Of a stretch of 28,443 nucleotides of DNA, positions 7,180-13,933 are shown piece by piece. The notes under the pieces were generated by a model that saw only the letters and a program-made list of their open reading frames with translations, had not been told where the DNA came from and made no database searches. Source of the stretch: Acanthamoeba sp. SK_2022b (taxonomy: Eukaryota; Discosea; Longamoebia; Acanthamoebidae). The translations under genes and the position numbers were made by a program. Within the stretch, counting starts at the first letter, position 1. Each line of letters opens with the position of its first letter. The stretch is taken from contig JANDJZ010001732.1 in assembly GCA_027943245.1 (NCBI GenBank), positions 1 through 28,443 of the forward strand. The letters are read 5' to 3'.

Positions 7180-7620
7180 TCAGACCGCCGCGATTGCGAC
7201 AATCCGGTCGATGAACTGAACATCTAAAACGTCCTTTGTCGCGTGATGACGACAAACAAGCTCGATCAGATCGGCCTTTTTTGCGGGTGTGACGGTTACG
7301 CCAGATATAAGAATTCTTTCTTCCAAGAGCAGGATCGCAGCCACGAATAAGGCGATCGTCTGTTCGCCACGCCTGAAAACAGGGGTGTCGTCCTCTCCTT
7401 GAAGCAACCAGATGGGATCGACTGCGAAATGTTGGTGGAGATCTCTGACGGTTGATGAAGCGATCTCACGTTCACCCCGTTCATAGTTCTGGTAGGTCCG
7501 GGGGGCGATCCTTAGGACTTCAGCCATTTCAAGCTGGGTCTTCTGCAGAGCGCGAGTACGTAGGGAAAACAGGCGCCGCCCAAGGCGGCGATTGTTCTCC
7601 TGAACAATCGAATCCGTCAT
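7180..7620 (-). CDS. XRE-family transcriptional regulator (146 aa)
   Basis: Residues about 12-72 form a classic XRE helix-turn-helix (LFSLRTRALQKTQLEMAEVL, then APRTYQNYERGEREI and DPIWLLQGED). Residues 88-106 are strongly hydrophobic (IALFVAAILLLEE) and may be a dimer helix or a membrane-touching helix. The start at 7620 has AGGG 9 nt upstream; frames to 7629 and 7695 are possible but lack spacing. Target operators are not evident. Transcribed alone towards the terminator at 7008-7038. Confidence 0.8.
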   Translation of the reverse strand: MTDSIVQENNRRLGRRLFSLRTRALQKTQLEMAEVLRIAPRTYQNYERGEREIASSTVRDLHQHFAVDPIWLLQGEDDTPVFRRGEQTIALFVAAILLLEERILISGVTVTPAKKADLIELVCRHHATKDVLDVQFIDRIVAIAAV

Positions 7621-7720
7621 ATGCGACATCCCTGCAATCAAGCGGTCAACATAGACGCCGCCGTCGCCGCAGGGCAAAGCCCTTCGGCGGATCACTGAAA
7701 ACCGAGCCGGTGAAACGGCG

Positions 7721-7752
7721 AAAAGACGCGGCCCCTATTCGGGGTCCGCGTC
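7721..7752 (-). terminator. Rho-independent terminator overlapping the 3' end of the zinc-ribbon gene
   Basis: Minus strand GACGCGGACCCC-GAATA-GGGGCCGCGTC followed by TTTT. The stop codon of the 44-aa gene lies within the stem-loop. Confidence 0.8.
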
Positions 7753-7869
7753 GTCGCTTTCATCCGGCGAGCAGCTTGTGCCGCAGCTGGGGCAGTCATC
7801 GTCAACCGTGGACGAATGCCGATCCTCCCACGCGGTGCCGCAAGGGCATTCGTAGTAGTTGATGAACAT
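7735..7869 (-). CDS. Small zinc-ribbon-like protein (44 aa)
   Basis: ATG at 7869 with GGAGG 5 nt upstream. The product starts MFINYYECPCGTAWED and has a second pair CPSC, so four cysteines are placed for one zinc ion, and it ends in an acidic tail. Short proteins of this pattern (CPCG-x-W ... CPxC) are frequent on proteobacterial plasmids; their function is unknown. It is the last of three tiny genes (28, 56 and 44 aa) in one transcript ending at the terminator 7721-7752. Confidence 0.75.
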   Translation of the reverse strand: MFINYYECPCGTAWEDRHSSTVDDDCPSCGTSCSPDESDDADPE

Positions 7870-7880
7870 CGACGCCTCCG

Positions 7881-8051
7881 TCATCCGACACACCACGCCA
7901 TCAAGGACGTGAAGACCGCTGCCGCGCCGGACGACACGATCTGGTCGATGTAGCTCGTCCAGGGCAGACGATGCGTGAATGTCTGCACGGTGCGGAGGAT
8001 GGCGATGACAGCGAAGCCAGCCGCCACGACGAGGAAACCGGCTGCGATCAT
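7881..8051 (-). CDS. Small membrane protein (56 aa)
   Basis: The start at 8051 overlaps the stop of the 28-aa frame by an ATGA. The product has a clear transmembrane segment at residues 1-19 (IAAGFLVVAAGFAVIAILR) and a second hydrophobic stretch near the C-terminus (SSGAAAVFTSLMAWCVG), consistent with a two-pass inner-membrane peptide. The longer frame up to 8159 would translate the 28-aa gene out of frame. No homologue is recognised. Confidence 0.55.
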   Translation of the reverse strand: MIAAGFLVVAAGFAVIAILRTVQTFTHRLPWTSYIDQIVSSGAAAVFTSLMAWCVG

Positions 8052-8134
8052 TGCCCGCCCTCGCCTTCGACTGGCCAATGGTCCTTGCCGTCGTCTTCCC
8101 AAGGGGGAATGTAGCCGTTCAAATGCTGTCTCAT
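8048..8134 (-). CDS. Very small ORF (28 aa)
   Basis: ATG at 8134 with GGAGG 5 nt upstream. The frame ends in ATGA overlapping the start of the 56-aa membrane protein, which favours real, coupled translation. The product is hydrophilic and aromatic (NGYIPPWEDDGKDHWP). Unknown function. Confidence 0.45.
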   Translation of the reverse strand: MRQHLNGYIPPWEDDGKDHWPVEGEGGQ

Positions 8135-8164
8135 GACCGCCTCCGGTGCTGTGGTTCAAACAGC

Positions 8165-8190
8165 AAAAGGCCCCCCGTTTCCGGGGGGCC
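8165..8190 (-). terminator. Rho-independent terminator after ssb
   Basis: Minus strand GGCCCCCCG-GAAA-CGGGGGGCC followed by TTTT. It lies 11 bp after the ssb stop. Confidence 0.85.
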
Positions 8191-8201
8191 TGGCCGTCAG
8201 G

Positions 8202-8567
8202 TCAGTACGGGATGTCGTCGTTCTGATCGTGATCGGGCTCCTGCTGGCGGCGGGGAGAGCCGAGGAACTCCAGCTGGTCATTCTGGCCGACCGCGATCTC
8301 GTATCCGTAGCGGGTTTGGCCGTCGACTTCCCAGCTCGTGTTCCGCAGCGAGCCTTCAATGTAGATCTTGTCGCCCTTGCCGCTGTATTTCTCGATCAGA
8401 CCAACCAGACCTTGATTGTAGATCGAGATATTGTGGAACTCGGTGTACTTCTTGCCCTTGCGGCGGGTCTCAGTGCAGAGGCGGATCGAGGCCACGCGCT
8501 TGTCGTTCGACATTTCGCGGAACTCAGGATCTTTAACCAGATTACCGATCAGTTGGACCTTGTTCAT
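8202..8567 (-). CDS. ssb: Single-stranded DNA-binding protein, plasmid type
   Basis: The 121-aa protein starts MNKVQLIGNLVKDPEFR and shows the SSB OB-fold through residue about 105 (VASIRLCTETRR, EFHNISIYNQGLVGLIEKY, GDKIYIEGSLRN). It ends in an acidic tip NDDIPY, where most SSBs end in DDDIPF; Tyr for Phe at the last position is unusual but conservative. The linker between the OB fold and tip is very short, so the protein is smaller than chromosomal SSB. It would coat single-stranded plasmid DNA during transfer or replication. Single-gene unit with leader L8 and a terminator. Confidence 0.95.
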   Translation of the reverse strand: MNKVQLIGNLVKDPEFREMSNDKRVASIRLCTETRRKGKKYTEFHNISIYNQGLVGLIEKYSGKGDKIYIEGSLRNTSWEVDGQTRYGYEIAVGQNDQLEFLGSPRRQQEPDHDQNDDIPY

Positions 8568-8659
8568 CAGACTAACCCTTTTTGCAGACCGACCGGGTCA
8601 TCCCGGCCGGCTCGCGGACTTGCCGCGATCACGAGACCGCTTAGGGCGTGGCCATAAGG

Positions 8660-8722
8660 CGCTGACCGAAATCCGAGGGAGGGGAAGAAACCGGCTGCAC
8701 AAGCGCAGCGCGGAAGCCGGAG
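8660..8722 (-). promoter_or_regulatory. Hairpin leader, copy L8 (before ssb)
   Basis: Minus direction: CCGGCT...AGCCGG hairpin, then TTTCTTCCCCTCCC and CGGTCA. The same layout (stem, pyrimidine CCCTCC block, CGGTCA/CGGTGAC) as L1, L2 and L7, but the stem sequence differs. Confidence 0.45.
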
Positions 8723-9242
8723 TGTCTGACCTCCCTCGCCCTGCAAGGGTCGATTTCGGGGAAGCGACGGCCATGCCCAGGTTCATCGTGATCAATCGCG
8801 GTTGTTCCGCAGTCAAACGGGTGTCCCCCCGCTAATTTGCAAACGGGTCTGTCTTTGAACGCATCCAACGACGGTGATTTCTCGAAAGGACGATTGTTCC
8901 CCGAAGCCGAAGAAGATCTCAGCGCTGAACTGTGATGACGCTTTCACGCCCTGCCCCGCCCAGGTCAACAAACCGGGTCCGCGTCCCTAGATCGCAACCA
9001 GGCTGTGCGAATGGCGACAGTCGGCGCCAGGCGACGACCGATCGTTGAAGGTGAGCGTGAACGTCCGGGAAGAGGCCTCCAACGCAGCGAGATTGGGGGT
9101 GCGCCGTGCGTTATGACGGGCGTTCCGCCCGTCCCGGCCAACAGGGTCGATGATCCTTGACACCGTGCCGTCTCCGCCCGCGCGGCGGGCTCCGTCGGTA
9201 GGGGTGGCCGCTAGTCGCGGCCACAGGCCCTGTGCGCGTCAT
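8723..9242. other. About 520 bp without a supported gene
   Basis: No frame on either strand has a start, ribosome site and plausible product. A hairpin GACGGGC-GTTCC-GCCCGTC lies near 9116-9134. The stretch separates the minus-strand ssb operon from the plus-strand unit at 9396 and must contain the divergent promoters. An origin or oriT cannot be shown here. Confidence 0.5.
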
Positions 9243-9375
9243 GTTCGCATCGTGCCACGGCATCCCGGAAGTCAACGGCTGCGCCGTTTCCCTCCGAGCA
9301 CGGCTGGGCCGCGCTCTCCGGTGACTGCCGGGAACCCTGCCGTGTCTCGAAGCTCCATTGCCGCCGCCGGGGCGG
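9243..9375 (+). promoter_or_regulatory. Conserved hairpin leader, copy L3
   Basis: Plus strand: GTCAACGGC-TGC-GCCGTTTCCCTCCGA, then CTCCGGTGACTGCC and TCGAAGCTCCATTGCCG. These blocks match L1, and in part L2, in order and in orientation relative to the downstream gene, although this copy drives a plus-strand gene. Confidence 0.7.
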
Positions 9376-9395
9376 TTTCATTGGAGCTGAAGAAC

Positions 9396-9608
9396 ATGAA
9401 CCAGAGCGTGAAACAGGCTGAAGCCAACCATATGCAGGTCGTCATCGAGCAGTTGATGACCGAGGCGGTGAAACAGGCCGAAGAGTGGAATGCACTCAGC
9501 CTGAAGGCCCGTATTGAGGCCTGGGGTGAGTGGGCGGAAACCAAGCCTGAAGACCGGCGCCTTCTCCGGTTCGACCGGATCATCCAGGCAGTCGAGGAGG
9601 TGCATTAA
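9396..9608 (+). CDS. Hypothetical protein (70 aa)
   Basis: GGAG lies about 10 nt before the ATG at 9396, directly behind leader L3. The product is a helical, charged small protein (VVIEQLMTEAVKQAEEWNAL, then RIEAWGEWAETKPEDRRL) without a recognised domain. A strong terminator begins one base after its stop, so it is monocistronic. The upstream frame to 9150 is translated leader and is not used. Confidence 0.65.
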   Translation: MNQSVKQAEANHMQVVIEQLMTEAVKQAEEWNALSLKARIEAWGEWAETKPEDRRLLRFDRIIQAVEEVH

Positions 9609-9628
9609 GGGGGGGCTTCCCCCCTTTT
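9609..9628 (+). terminator. Rho-independent terminator after the 70-aa gene
   Basis: GGGGGGG-CTT-CCCCCC-TTTT immediately after the TAA stop on the plus strand. Confidence 0.85.
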
Positions 9629-9930
9629 GCGCCAGGTCCTCGGTTCTTTCGTGAGGAAAAAAGTAGGCCTTACGAAGGATATGGGCCTGTCCAGATCGTG
9701 CCATCACCGCCCACGCTGAACCCGCGTCAGGGATCGTCACCCGAATGGGACGAAACTCGCTTGCGAGGTTCGGTTCGTAGCGCAGCGGAGAATAGAGCCC
9801 GCCCCCCGCTTGCGGGGGAGACGCCCACCCTCTTTCCTTTCTAGCCACTCGACAAGCGAGCTTTACCGTGCCATTTCAACGGCACAGGCAAGACCGATCG
9901 CACCCGTGATTACCCCACACAGGTGCTTTC
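9629..9930. other. About 300 bp upstream region of the nuclease operon
   Basis: No gene supported. It includes a hairpin GCCCCCCGCTTGCGGGGGA near 9799-9820. It must carry the promoter for the plus-strand gene at 9931, but I see no convincing -35/-10 pair. Confidence 0.4.
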
Positions 9931-10701
9931 ATGACTATCATCTCACTCAATCCAGTTCTCGAAATTGGTTTAGAGAATATCGCAGGTATCGTAGCGGTAT
10001 CTGCAGGCGGGCTTTTGGCCTGGCGACTTCTGCGCCGAGCGAAAGCCACCCGTTCCCAGCGACGCCACCTCTGGAATCAAAAACGGTCGTACAAAGACCT
10101 TTCCAAGATCCGAGAAATCGGGCCAAGGCAGAACCCCGGACGGGTTTTCAACTGGCTTCGAAAAGTCGATCCCTACCGCTTCGAAGACATCTGCCTAAGC
10201 GAACTTGACCGACGCAAGGTCAAGATCATGCGCGGAACCTCCTATTCAGGAGACGGCGGCATTGATGGACGTTTCATTCTGAACGAAGAGCTCTGGCTCG
10301 TTCAGTGCAAACGTTACTCGGGACATATCAAGACGGATCACGTCTATGATTTCGACCTCGTATGTCGAGAACACAACGCCAAAGGTCTGTTCATTCATAC
10401 CGGACGGACACCGGCAGAACTCAACGTGGTGAAGCGGCAATACGGTGTCGTGAAAATCATCTCAGGCGACGACCTGATGGGGTTTTTCGCGGGCGAGAAG
10501 ATCCGTTTTTCTTTGCGGCCGCAGACGGTGATTTCGCGAGAGGCGCTCGCGTCTCGACCTGGATCCATGTCGATGCCGATCCCGGCCCAAGGGGTGGCCC
10601 CGGCAGAAGACCGCATGAGCGGGATTCTGCGTGGGAGGCCTGATGGCATGTCCGCAACCGGCGCCGTCGCGCACGGCGAAGCCCAGGGAGCGACGATATG
10701 A
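9931..10701 (+). CDS. Membrane-anchored Mrr-like restriction endonuclease family protein
   Basis: The 256-aa protein has an N-terminal transmembrane segment (about residues 17-35, IAGIVAVSAGGLLAWRLL) and a PD-(D/E)xK nuclease core: FEDIC at 84-88, SGDGGIDG at 107-113 with the likely catalytic Asp112, and VQCKRY at 124-129 giving the Q-x-K motif. This is the Mrr_cat signature; such enzymes cleave DNA, often methylated DNA. The C-terminal 50 residues are low-complexity. AGGTG precedes the start, and its stop overlaps the next gene by an ATGA. A membrane location would suit action on incoming DNA, which is inference. Confidence 0.8.
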   Translation: MTIISLNPVLEIGLENIAGIVAVSAGGLLAWRLLRRAKATRSQRRHLWNQKRSYKDLSKIREIGPRQNPGRVFNWLRKVDPYRFEDICLSELDRRKVKIMRGTSYSGDGGIDGRFILNEELWLVQCKRYSGHIKTDHVYDFDLVCREHNAKGLFIHTGRTPAELNVVKRQYGVVKIISGDDLMGFFAGEKIRFSLRPQTVISREALASRPGSMSMPIPAQGVAPAEDRMSGILRGRPDGMSATGAVAHGEAQGATI

Positions 10702-10919
10702 CGACGGTTGCCATGGCGCAGGCCGACGTGGATTGGCTGGCCGAGGCCAGAGGGCGAGGCCTGACAAGCCGGGGTCACTTCGACGCAGGCCCCTACTCGC
10801 TCGACCTGGCCTTTTCGCCTTCAGCGGATCTGGACAGCACCTTTGAAGCGGTCTGCCTGGACACAGGCGAGACGCTTAAGGTGCGTGGCTGGTTGTTCAC
10901 GCACGAGATCGAAGCATGA
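10698..10919 (+). CDS. Hypothetical protein (73 aa) coupled to the Mrr-like gene
   Basis: Starts in the ATGA that ends the nuclease gene, with GGAG about 9 nt upstream. The product is a small, acidic, strand-rich protein (YSLDLAFSPSADLDSTFEAV...). It might be a partner of the nuclease, judged by position only. No known domain. Confidence 0.6.
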   Translation: MTTVAMAQADVDWLAEARGRGLTSRGHFDAGPYSLDLAFSPSADLDSTFEAVCLDTGETLKVRGWLFTHEIEA

Positions 10920-10931
10920 GGCGAGGCGCAA

Positions 10932-10957
10932 AGGCGCCGACTGTCAAGGCGGCGCCT
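10932..10957. terminator. Hairpin between convergent genes
   Basis: AGGCGCC pairs with GGCGCCT across a 12-nt loop in the 50-bp gap between the 73-aa gene (plus) and ardC (minus). No T run, so a weak or bidirectional terminator at best. Confidence 0.35.
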
Positions 10958-10969
10958 GAGACCCCGAGG

Positions 10970-11869
10970 CTATGCGGCGAGCCGGTTTACCGTGTGTTGG
11001 CCGCCCACGAGGCCAAGGATGTAGTCGGTTGCCGCCTGCGCCTTCGAAGCTGCCTGCAGGATGGCGCGGCTGTCAGCGCGAAGAACCTTGATCCAATGGC
11101 TGAGGTAGGCCGCGTGATCTTCGATGTGATCGGGGCGGAAACCCAAGCGGCTTCCGAGGAAGGCCGCGCCCATTTCCGCCACGAGCTCCTCACGCGCGTA
11201 GGCGGCCCGGTCATTGCCGAAGTCACGCTTCAGGCGATGGGCCGCGCCGGTCCAATGCACGAGTTCATGGCACAGGGTGCTGTAGGCCTGCTCCGCGTCA
11301 GCGAAGAGGTGGCGGTCGGGCATTCGAATGTGGTCCTGTGCGGGCGCGTAATAGGCGGAAGCGCCAGACCAGGAAATGTCGGCGCCGGTCCGTGCGAGAT
11401 CCTGTTCAAGACGTTCGTTCCAATCGACGCCGGGCACGCCCTCGTGGGTGCTGGCCAGCGGGTAGAATTCTCCGGGCAGGTTGTCGATCTGGTCCGTGTT
11501 GAAGACGGTGTAGCCGCGCAGCCATCCGCGTGTGCGCTTCTGGCTGTCGTCATCTGGCCTCGACTGATCGGCCTCGATGACGGTCTGTCCGTATTTGACG
11601 ATGTAGGTGCCGGTCTGGCCGCCGCGCACCTGGCCGCCGAGGGCCTTGGCTTGCTGGTAGGTCATCCAGCGGTTGGACGTAAAGCTGCTAGCGGCGCCGC
11701 TCATCCAGAGCAGCAGGACGTTGACGCCACGATACGCCTCGCCGTTGGATCGGATCGGCATATCGCTGGAGCCCCCGGCCCACGGCTGGACCCACGGGCG
11801 CACGCCGTTTTCGAGATGCTCGAGGATCTGCGCGGTCACGCGCGCCTCTGGGGAAACCTTGTCGGCCAT
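10970..11869 (-). CDS. ardC: ArdC antirestriction protein
   Basis: The 299-aa protein matches ArdC in length and layout. The N-terminal ssDNA-binding domain (residues about 6-125) contains RPWVQPW and YRGVNVLLLW. The C-terminal zincin-like metallopeptidase domain carries HELVH at 201-205 and a downstream EELVAE at 227-232 that likely supplies the third zinc ligand. ArdC from broad-host-range plasmids protects incoming DNA against restriction in the recipient. The gene is read alone behind leader L6. Product and integrity are clear. Confidence 0.95.
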   Translation of the reverse strand: MADKVSPEARVTAQILEHLENGVRPWVQPWAGGSSDMPIRSNGEAYRGVNVLLLWMSGAASSFTSNRWMTYQQAKALGGQVRGGQTGTYIVKYGQTVIEADQSRPDDDSQKRTRGWLRGYTVFNTDQIDNLPGEFYPLASTHEGVPGVDWNERLEQDLARTGADISWSGASAYYAPAQDHIRMPDRHLFADAEQAYSTLCHELVHWTGAAHRLKRDFGNDRAAYAREELVAEMGAAFLGSRLGFRPDHIEDHAAYLSHWIKVLRADSRAILQAASKAQAATDYILGLVGGQHTVNRLAA

Positions 11870-11939
11870 ATTTCTCTCGCCTGTCGCCCGCGACCGTCGC
11901 GGGGCGTTCCGAGAGCGCCGGCACGGCGGCGAAGCGTTC

Positions 11940-12000
11940 GCCGCACCCGTAGGGCCGAAACGCAGTGCAGGACGGCTTCAGCCGTTGCGGAGGGCGCGCG
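11940..12000 (-). promoter_or_regulatory. Hairpin leader, copy L6 (before ardC)
   Basis: Minus direction: CGCAACGGC-TGAA-GCCGT, then CACTGCGTTTC, GGCCCTACGGGTGCG. Same block order as L5. Confidence 0.55.
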
Positions 12001-12093
12001 TCGTGCCTTCTCGCGAGGAAACACCGCCCGAAAAGCAGCGGGCAACTACAGGCAAGGAGAGTAGCGTTGGCATTGGCCTGCAGAAAAGGTGAC

Positions 12094-12459
12094 ATGGCGC
12101 TTTCGGCCTGGTCGATGGAGGGGCTGCAGCTCGTCCTCGAATGTGCGAGCGACGGCGGCCCGCCCGAACGTGTGATGGCCGCACGAGTTTTCATTGAAAA
12201 GTGGGCGGGAGAAGCAGCGCGGGCGGCGGTTCCCCCGGCCTGTCTCCTGAAGGCTGACGGCGGCTTGTTGTGGTCGCTGTCCAAGAGCGAACGGATCCTC
12301 GGTTTCGAGAAAAAGTCCGTCGTCACGACAGGAACCGAAGGGGTTCGCGCCTACGGCTTCTTGCCTTGCGGGACTGCGTATCAACTGAAGCCCAGGACTG
12401 CAGCTCGTCGCATTGCTGCGGTTCTGGATCGTCATCTTGTCGCTACGGGGGGCATCTGA
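12094..12459 (+). CDS. Hypothetical protein (121 aa), first gene of the nuclease operon
   Basis: The ATG at 12094 (MALSAWSMEG) is preceded by AAAGG. A TTG at 12067 with a better-spaced GGAGA is an alternative start adding 9 residues. The product has two helical segments and a short hydrophobic centre and matches no family I know. It overlaps the next gene by one base (TGATG), so the three genes 12094-13675 form one operon. Confidence 0.6.
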   Translation: MALSAWSMEGLQLVLECASDGGPPERVMAARVFIEKWAGEAARAAVPPACLLKADGGLLWSLSKSERILGFEKKSVVTTGTEGVRAYGFLPCGTAYQLKPRTAARRIAAVLDRHLVATGGI

Positions 12460-13055
12460 TGAAGCATGATGACCTGGTGCGTCTTCTGAAATCAGAACAG
12501 CCCGAAGCCGGGTTCTTCGAACCAGATGGCGATGAATGGGGCGGGCTGCTGGATCTGGTCGCGATCGAGGACGGGCGGATTATCGGATACGTCCAGGTTC
12601 TCAATCGGCTTGACCTGGATTGTTTCAGCGAGAGCGCGTTCAGGCTGTCGCAGGTATTCACGGAAGCCTGGGTGTTCACGACGCCGGAGCTCGCTGCCGG
12701 CGTCAAGAAATCAGCGCCGCTTGCCTTCGGGATTCGGATCCTGGTCGGCGGCGGCCGTGTTGGGATAGGTCGGCCGGCAACGGTGAGCGTCGGCCAGACG
12801 CTTTCGTGGCTGGCTCGCCTTACGCCGATTGAACGACTGAGGATCGCGGCCGAGATCGGGTCCACGTCCACGACCCAGGACGTCTATCGACGCGGCCAGG
12901 GTGTTCTAGGCGAGGACGGCTTGCGGCGCCGCATTGTCCGAGAGTTCGGGACGCGCTGCGCCTCCCCTCCCCCGCCATTGGGAGAGATCGACAACGTCAC
13001 CATCCTGGCGGCGGTTCGCCGCCGCCTGTCTTCTGAGCCCGTGGCGCCGATATGA
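12459..13055 (+). CDS. Hypothetical protein (198 aa)
   Basis: Begins MKHDDLVRLLKSEQPEAGFF. It has an acidic N-terminal part and a middle with strand pattern (GIRILVGGGRVGIGRPATV), then a helical C-terminal part with several Arg. No recognised domain. It overlaps its neighbours by 1 nt upstream and 4 nt downstream, so it is tightly co-translated with the secreted nuclease gene. Confidence 0.65.
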   Translation: MKHDDLVRLLKSEQPEAGFFEPDGDEWGGLLDLVAIEDGRIIGYVQVLNRLDLDCFSESAFRLSQVFTEAWVFTTPELAAGVKKSAPLAFGIRILVGGGRVGIGRPATVSVGQTLSWLARLTPIERLRIAAEIGSTSTTQDVYRRGQGVLGEDGLRRRIVREFGTRCASPPPPLGEIDNVTILAAVRRRLSSEPVAPI

Positions 13056-13675
13056 GAAAGCTGATCGTCCGAACCGGCCTGGTTCATGCCGTCCTGGCGC
13101 TGGCGCTGGCGCCGGGCGCCGCCAGTGCGGAAACGAGGATCCAGGATGTCTATGAGGGTCGTGCGACGGTCATTGATGCGGATGGTCTTCGCATCAGGGG
13201 AAACAACATTCGTCTCTGGGGCGTCGACGGGCCAGAGTACGACCAGGTCTGCCTAAAGGATCGACAGGCCTTCCAATGCGGTCGCGACGTGAGCCAGCAT
13301 CTTCGAACGCTGATAGGCCGCTCGGTTGTCCGCTGCGAGTATCGAGATTGGAACGAAGGCCAGCTTGGGCTTTACGCGCCGCGAGCGGTCGCCAGATGTA
13401 CGGTCCGAGGCATCGACATAGCAGACTGGCTTGTGAGCCGGGGCTATGCCGTCCCCTTCTATGTCCCGCAGTACGTTAATGCTGGCCGCCAAGCCTGCAA
13501 CGCAGGGCTTGGCTTGTGGTCAGGGGCATGGTCTGAGCCTTCGGCGTGGCGGATCCGGCGAGAAGGCGCAGGGATGGGTCTAGGGCGCCAAAGCGGGCGG
13601 TCGTGCCAGCAGGCCTTCCGCGAGATGCAGTCTCGAATGGACCGCTACAACCGTCACCGGCCGCGTGGCCTATAG
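13052..13675 (+). CDS. Secreted thermonuclease (SNase-like) family protein
   Basis: The 207-aa protein has an N-terminal signal peptide (residues about 1-26, hydrophobic VHAVLALALAPGAASA) and an SNase-like domain: GRATVIDADGLRI (36-48), the Arg-Asp-Glu cluster RLWGVDGPEYDQ (54-65) and APRAVARC with the later catalytic Arg region (about 109-116). Paired Cys suggest disulfides in the periplasm. Family members degrade DNA or RNA. The C-terminus is Arg-rich. ATGA overlap with the previous gene. A function in clearing DNA in the envelope or degrading incoming DNA is inference. Confidence 0.85.
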   Translation: MRKLIVRTGLVHAVLALALAPGAASAETRIQDVYEGRATVIDADGLRIRGNNIRLWGVDGPEYDQVCLKDRQAFQCGRDVSQHLRTLIGRSVVRCEYRDWNEGQLGLYAPRAVARCTVRGIDIADWLVSRGYAVPFYVPQYVNAGRQACNAGLGLWSGAWSEPSAWRIRREGAGMGLGRQSGRSCQQAFREMQSRMDRYNRHRPRGL

Positions 13676-13933
13676 ATCGGGCTCAACTCCGGTCTGGCGC
13701 CGCCCGCGTGTCAGCTCGACGGTATAGAACACTCCTCCCAGGACCAGACCGAAGGCGTGGCTTGGCTCTCCGCGTGGCCCCTCCTGAACGAACTCGCGAA
13801 GACTGATTTCCGGCTTCCCCTCAAGGTGGGTCTGAAGGTGATCAGCAAGCGTGAGCCGAATGGCATCCGTGATCTCGTAAGGGTCGGCGGCACTGAACAA
13901 AGTCGGCGGCACTGAATCACGTTCATCGGACAT
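13670..13933 (-). CDS. Hypothetical protein (87 aa), last gene of the parA operon
   Basis: The start at 13933 (MSDERDSVPPTLF) lies inside the end of the 196-aa gene (11-bp overlap), so it is co-transcribed with parA. The frame extends further back to 14200 only as a shadow of the upstream gene. The product is acidic with strands near the C-terminus (FGLVLGGVFYTVELTRG). Its 3' end overlaps that of the plus-strand nuclease by 6 bp. No known family. Confidence 0.6.
   Translation of the reverse strand: MSDERDSVPPTLFSAADPYEITDAIRLTLADHLQTHLEGKPEISLREFVQEGPRGEPSHAFGLVLGGVFYTVELTRGRRQTGVEPDL

Noticed and set aside
8845..8935. Plus-strand frame with a peptide NASNDGDFSKGRLFPEAEED
   Set aside because: The composition looks protein-like, but there is no ATG or GTG in a useful place and no ribosome site; only a TTG start would be possible. 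Left as non-coding.
10916..12064. 382-aa plus-strand frame opposite ardC
   Set aside because: It is the complement of a clear ardC gene; high GC leaves long open antisense frames.
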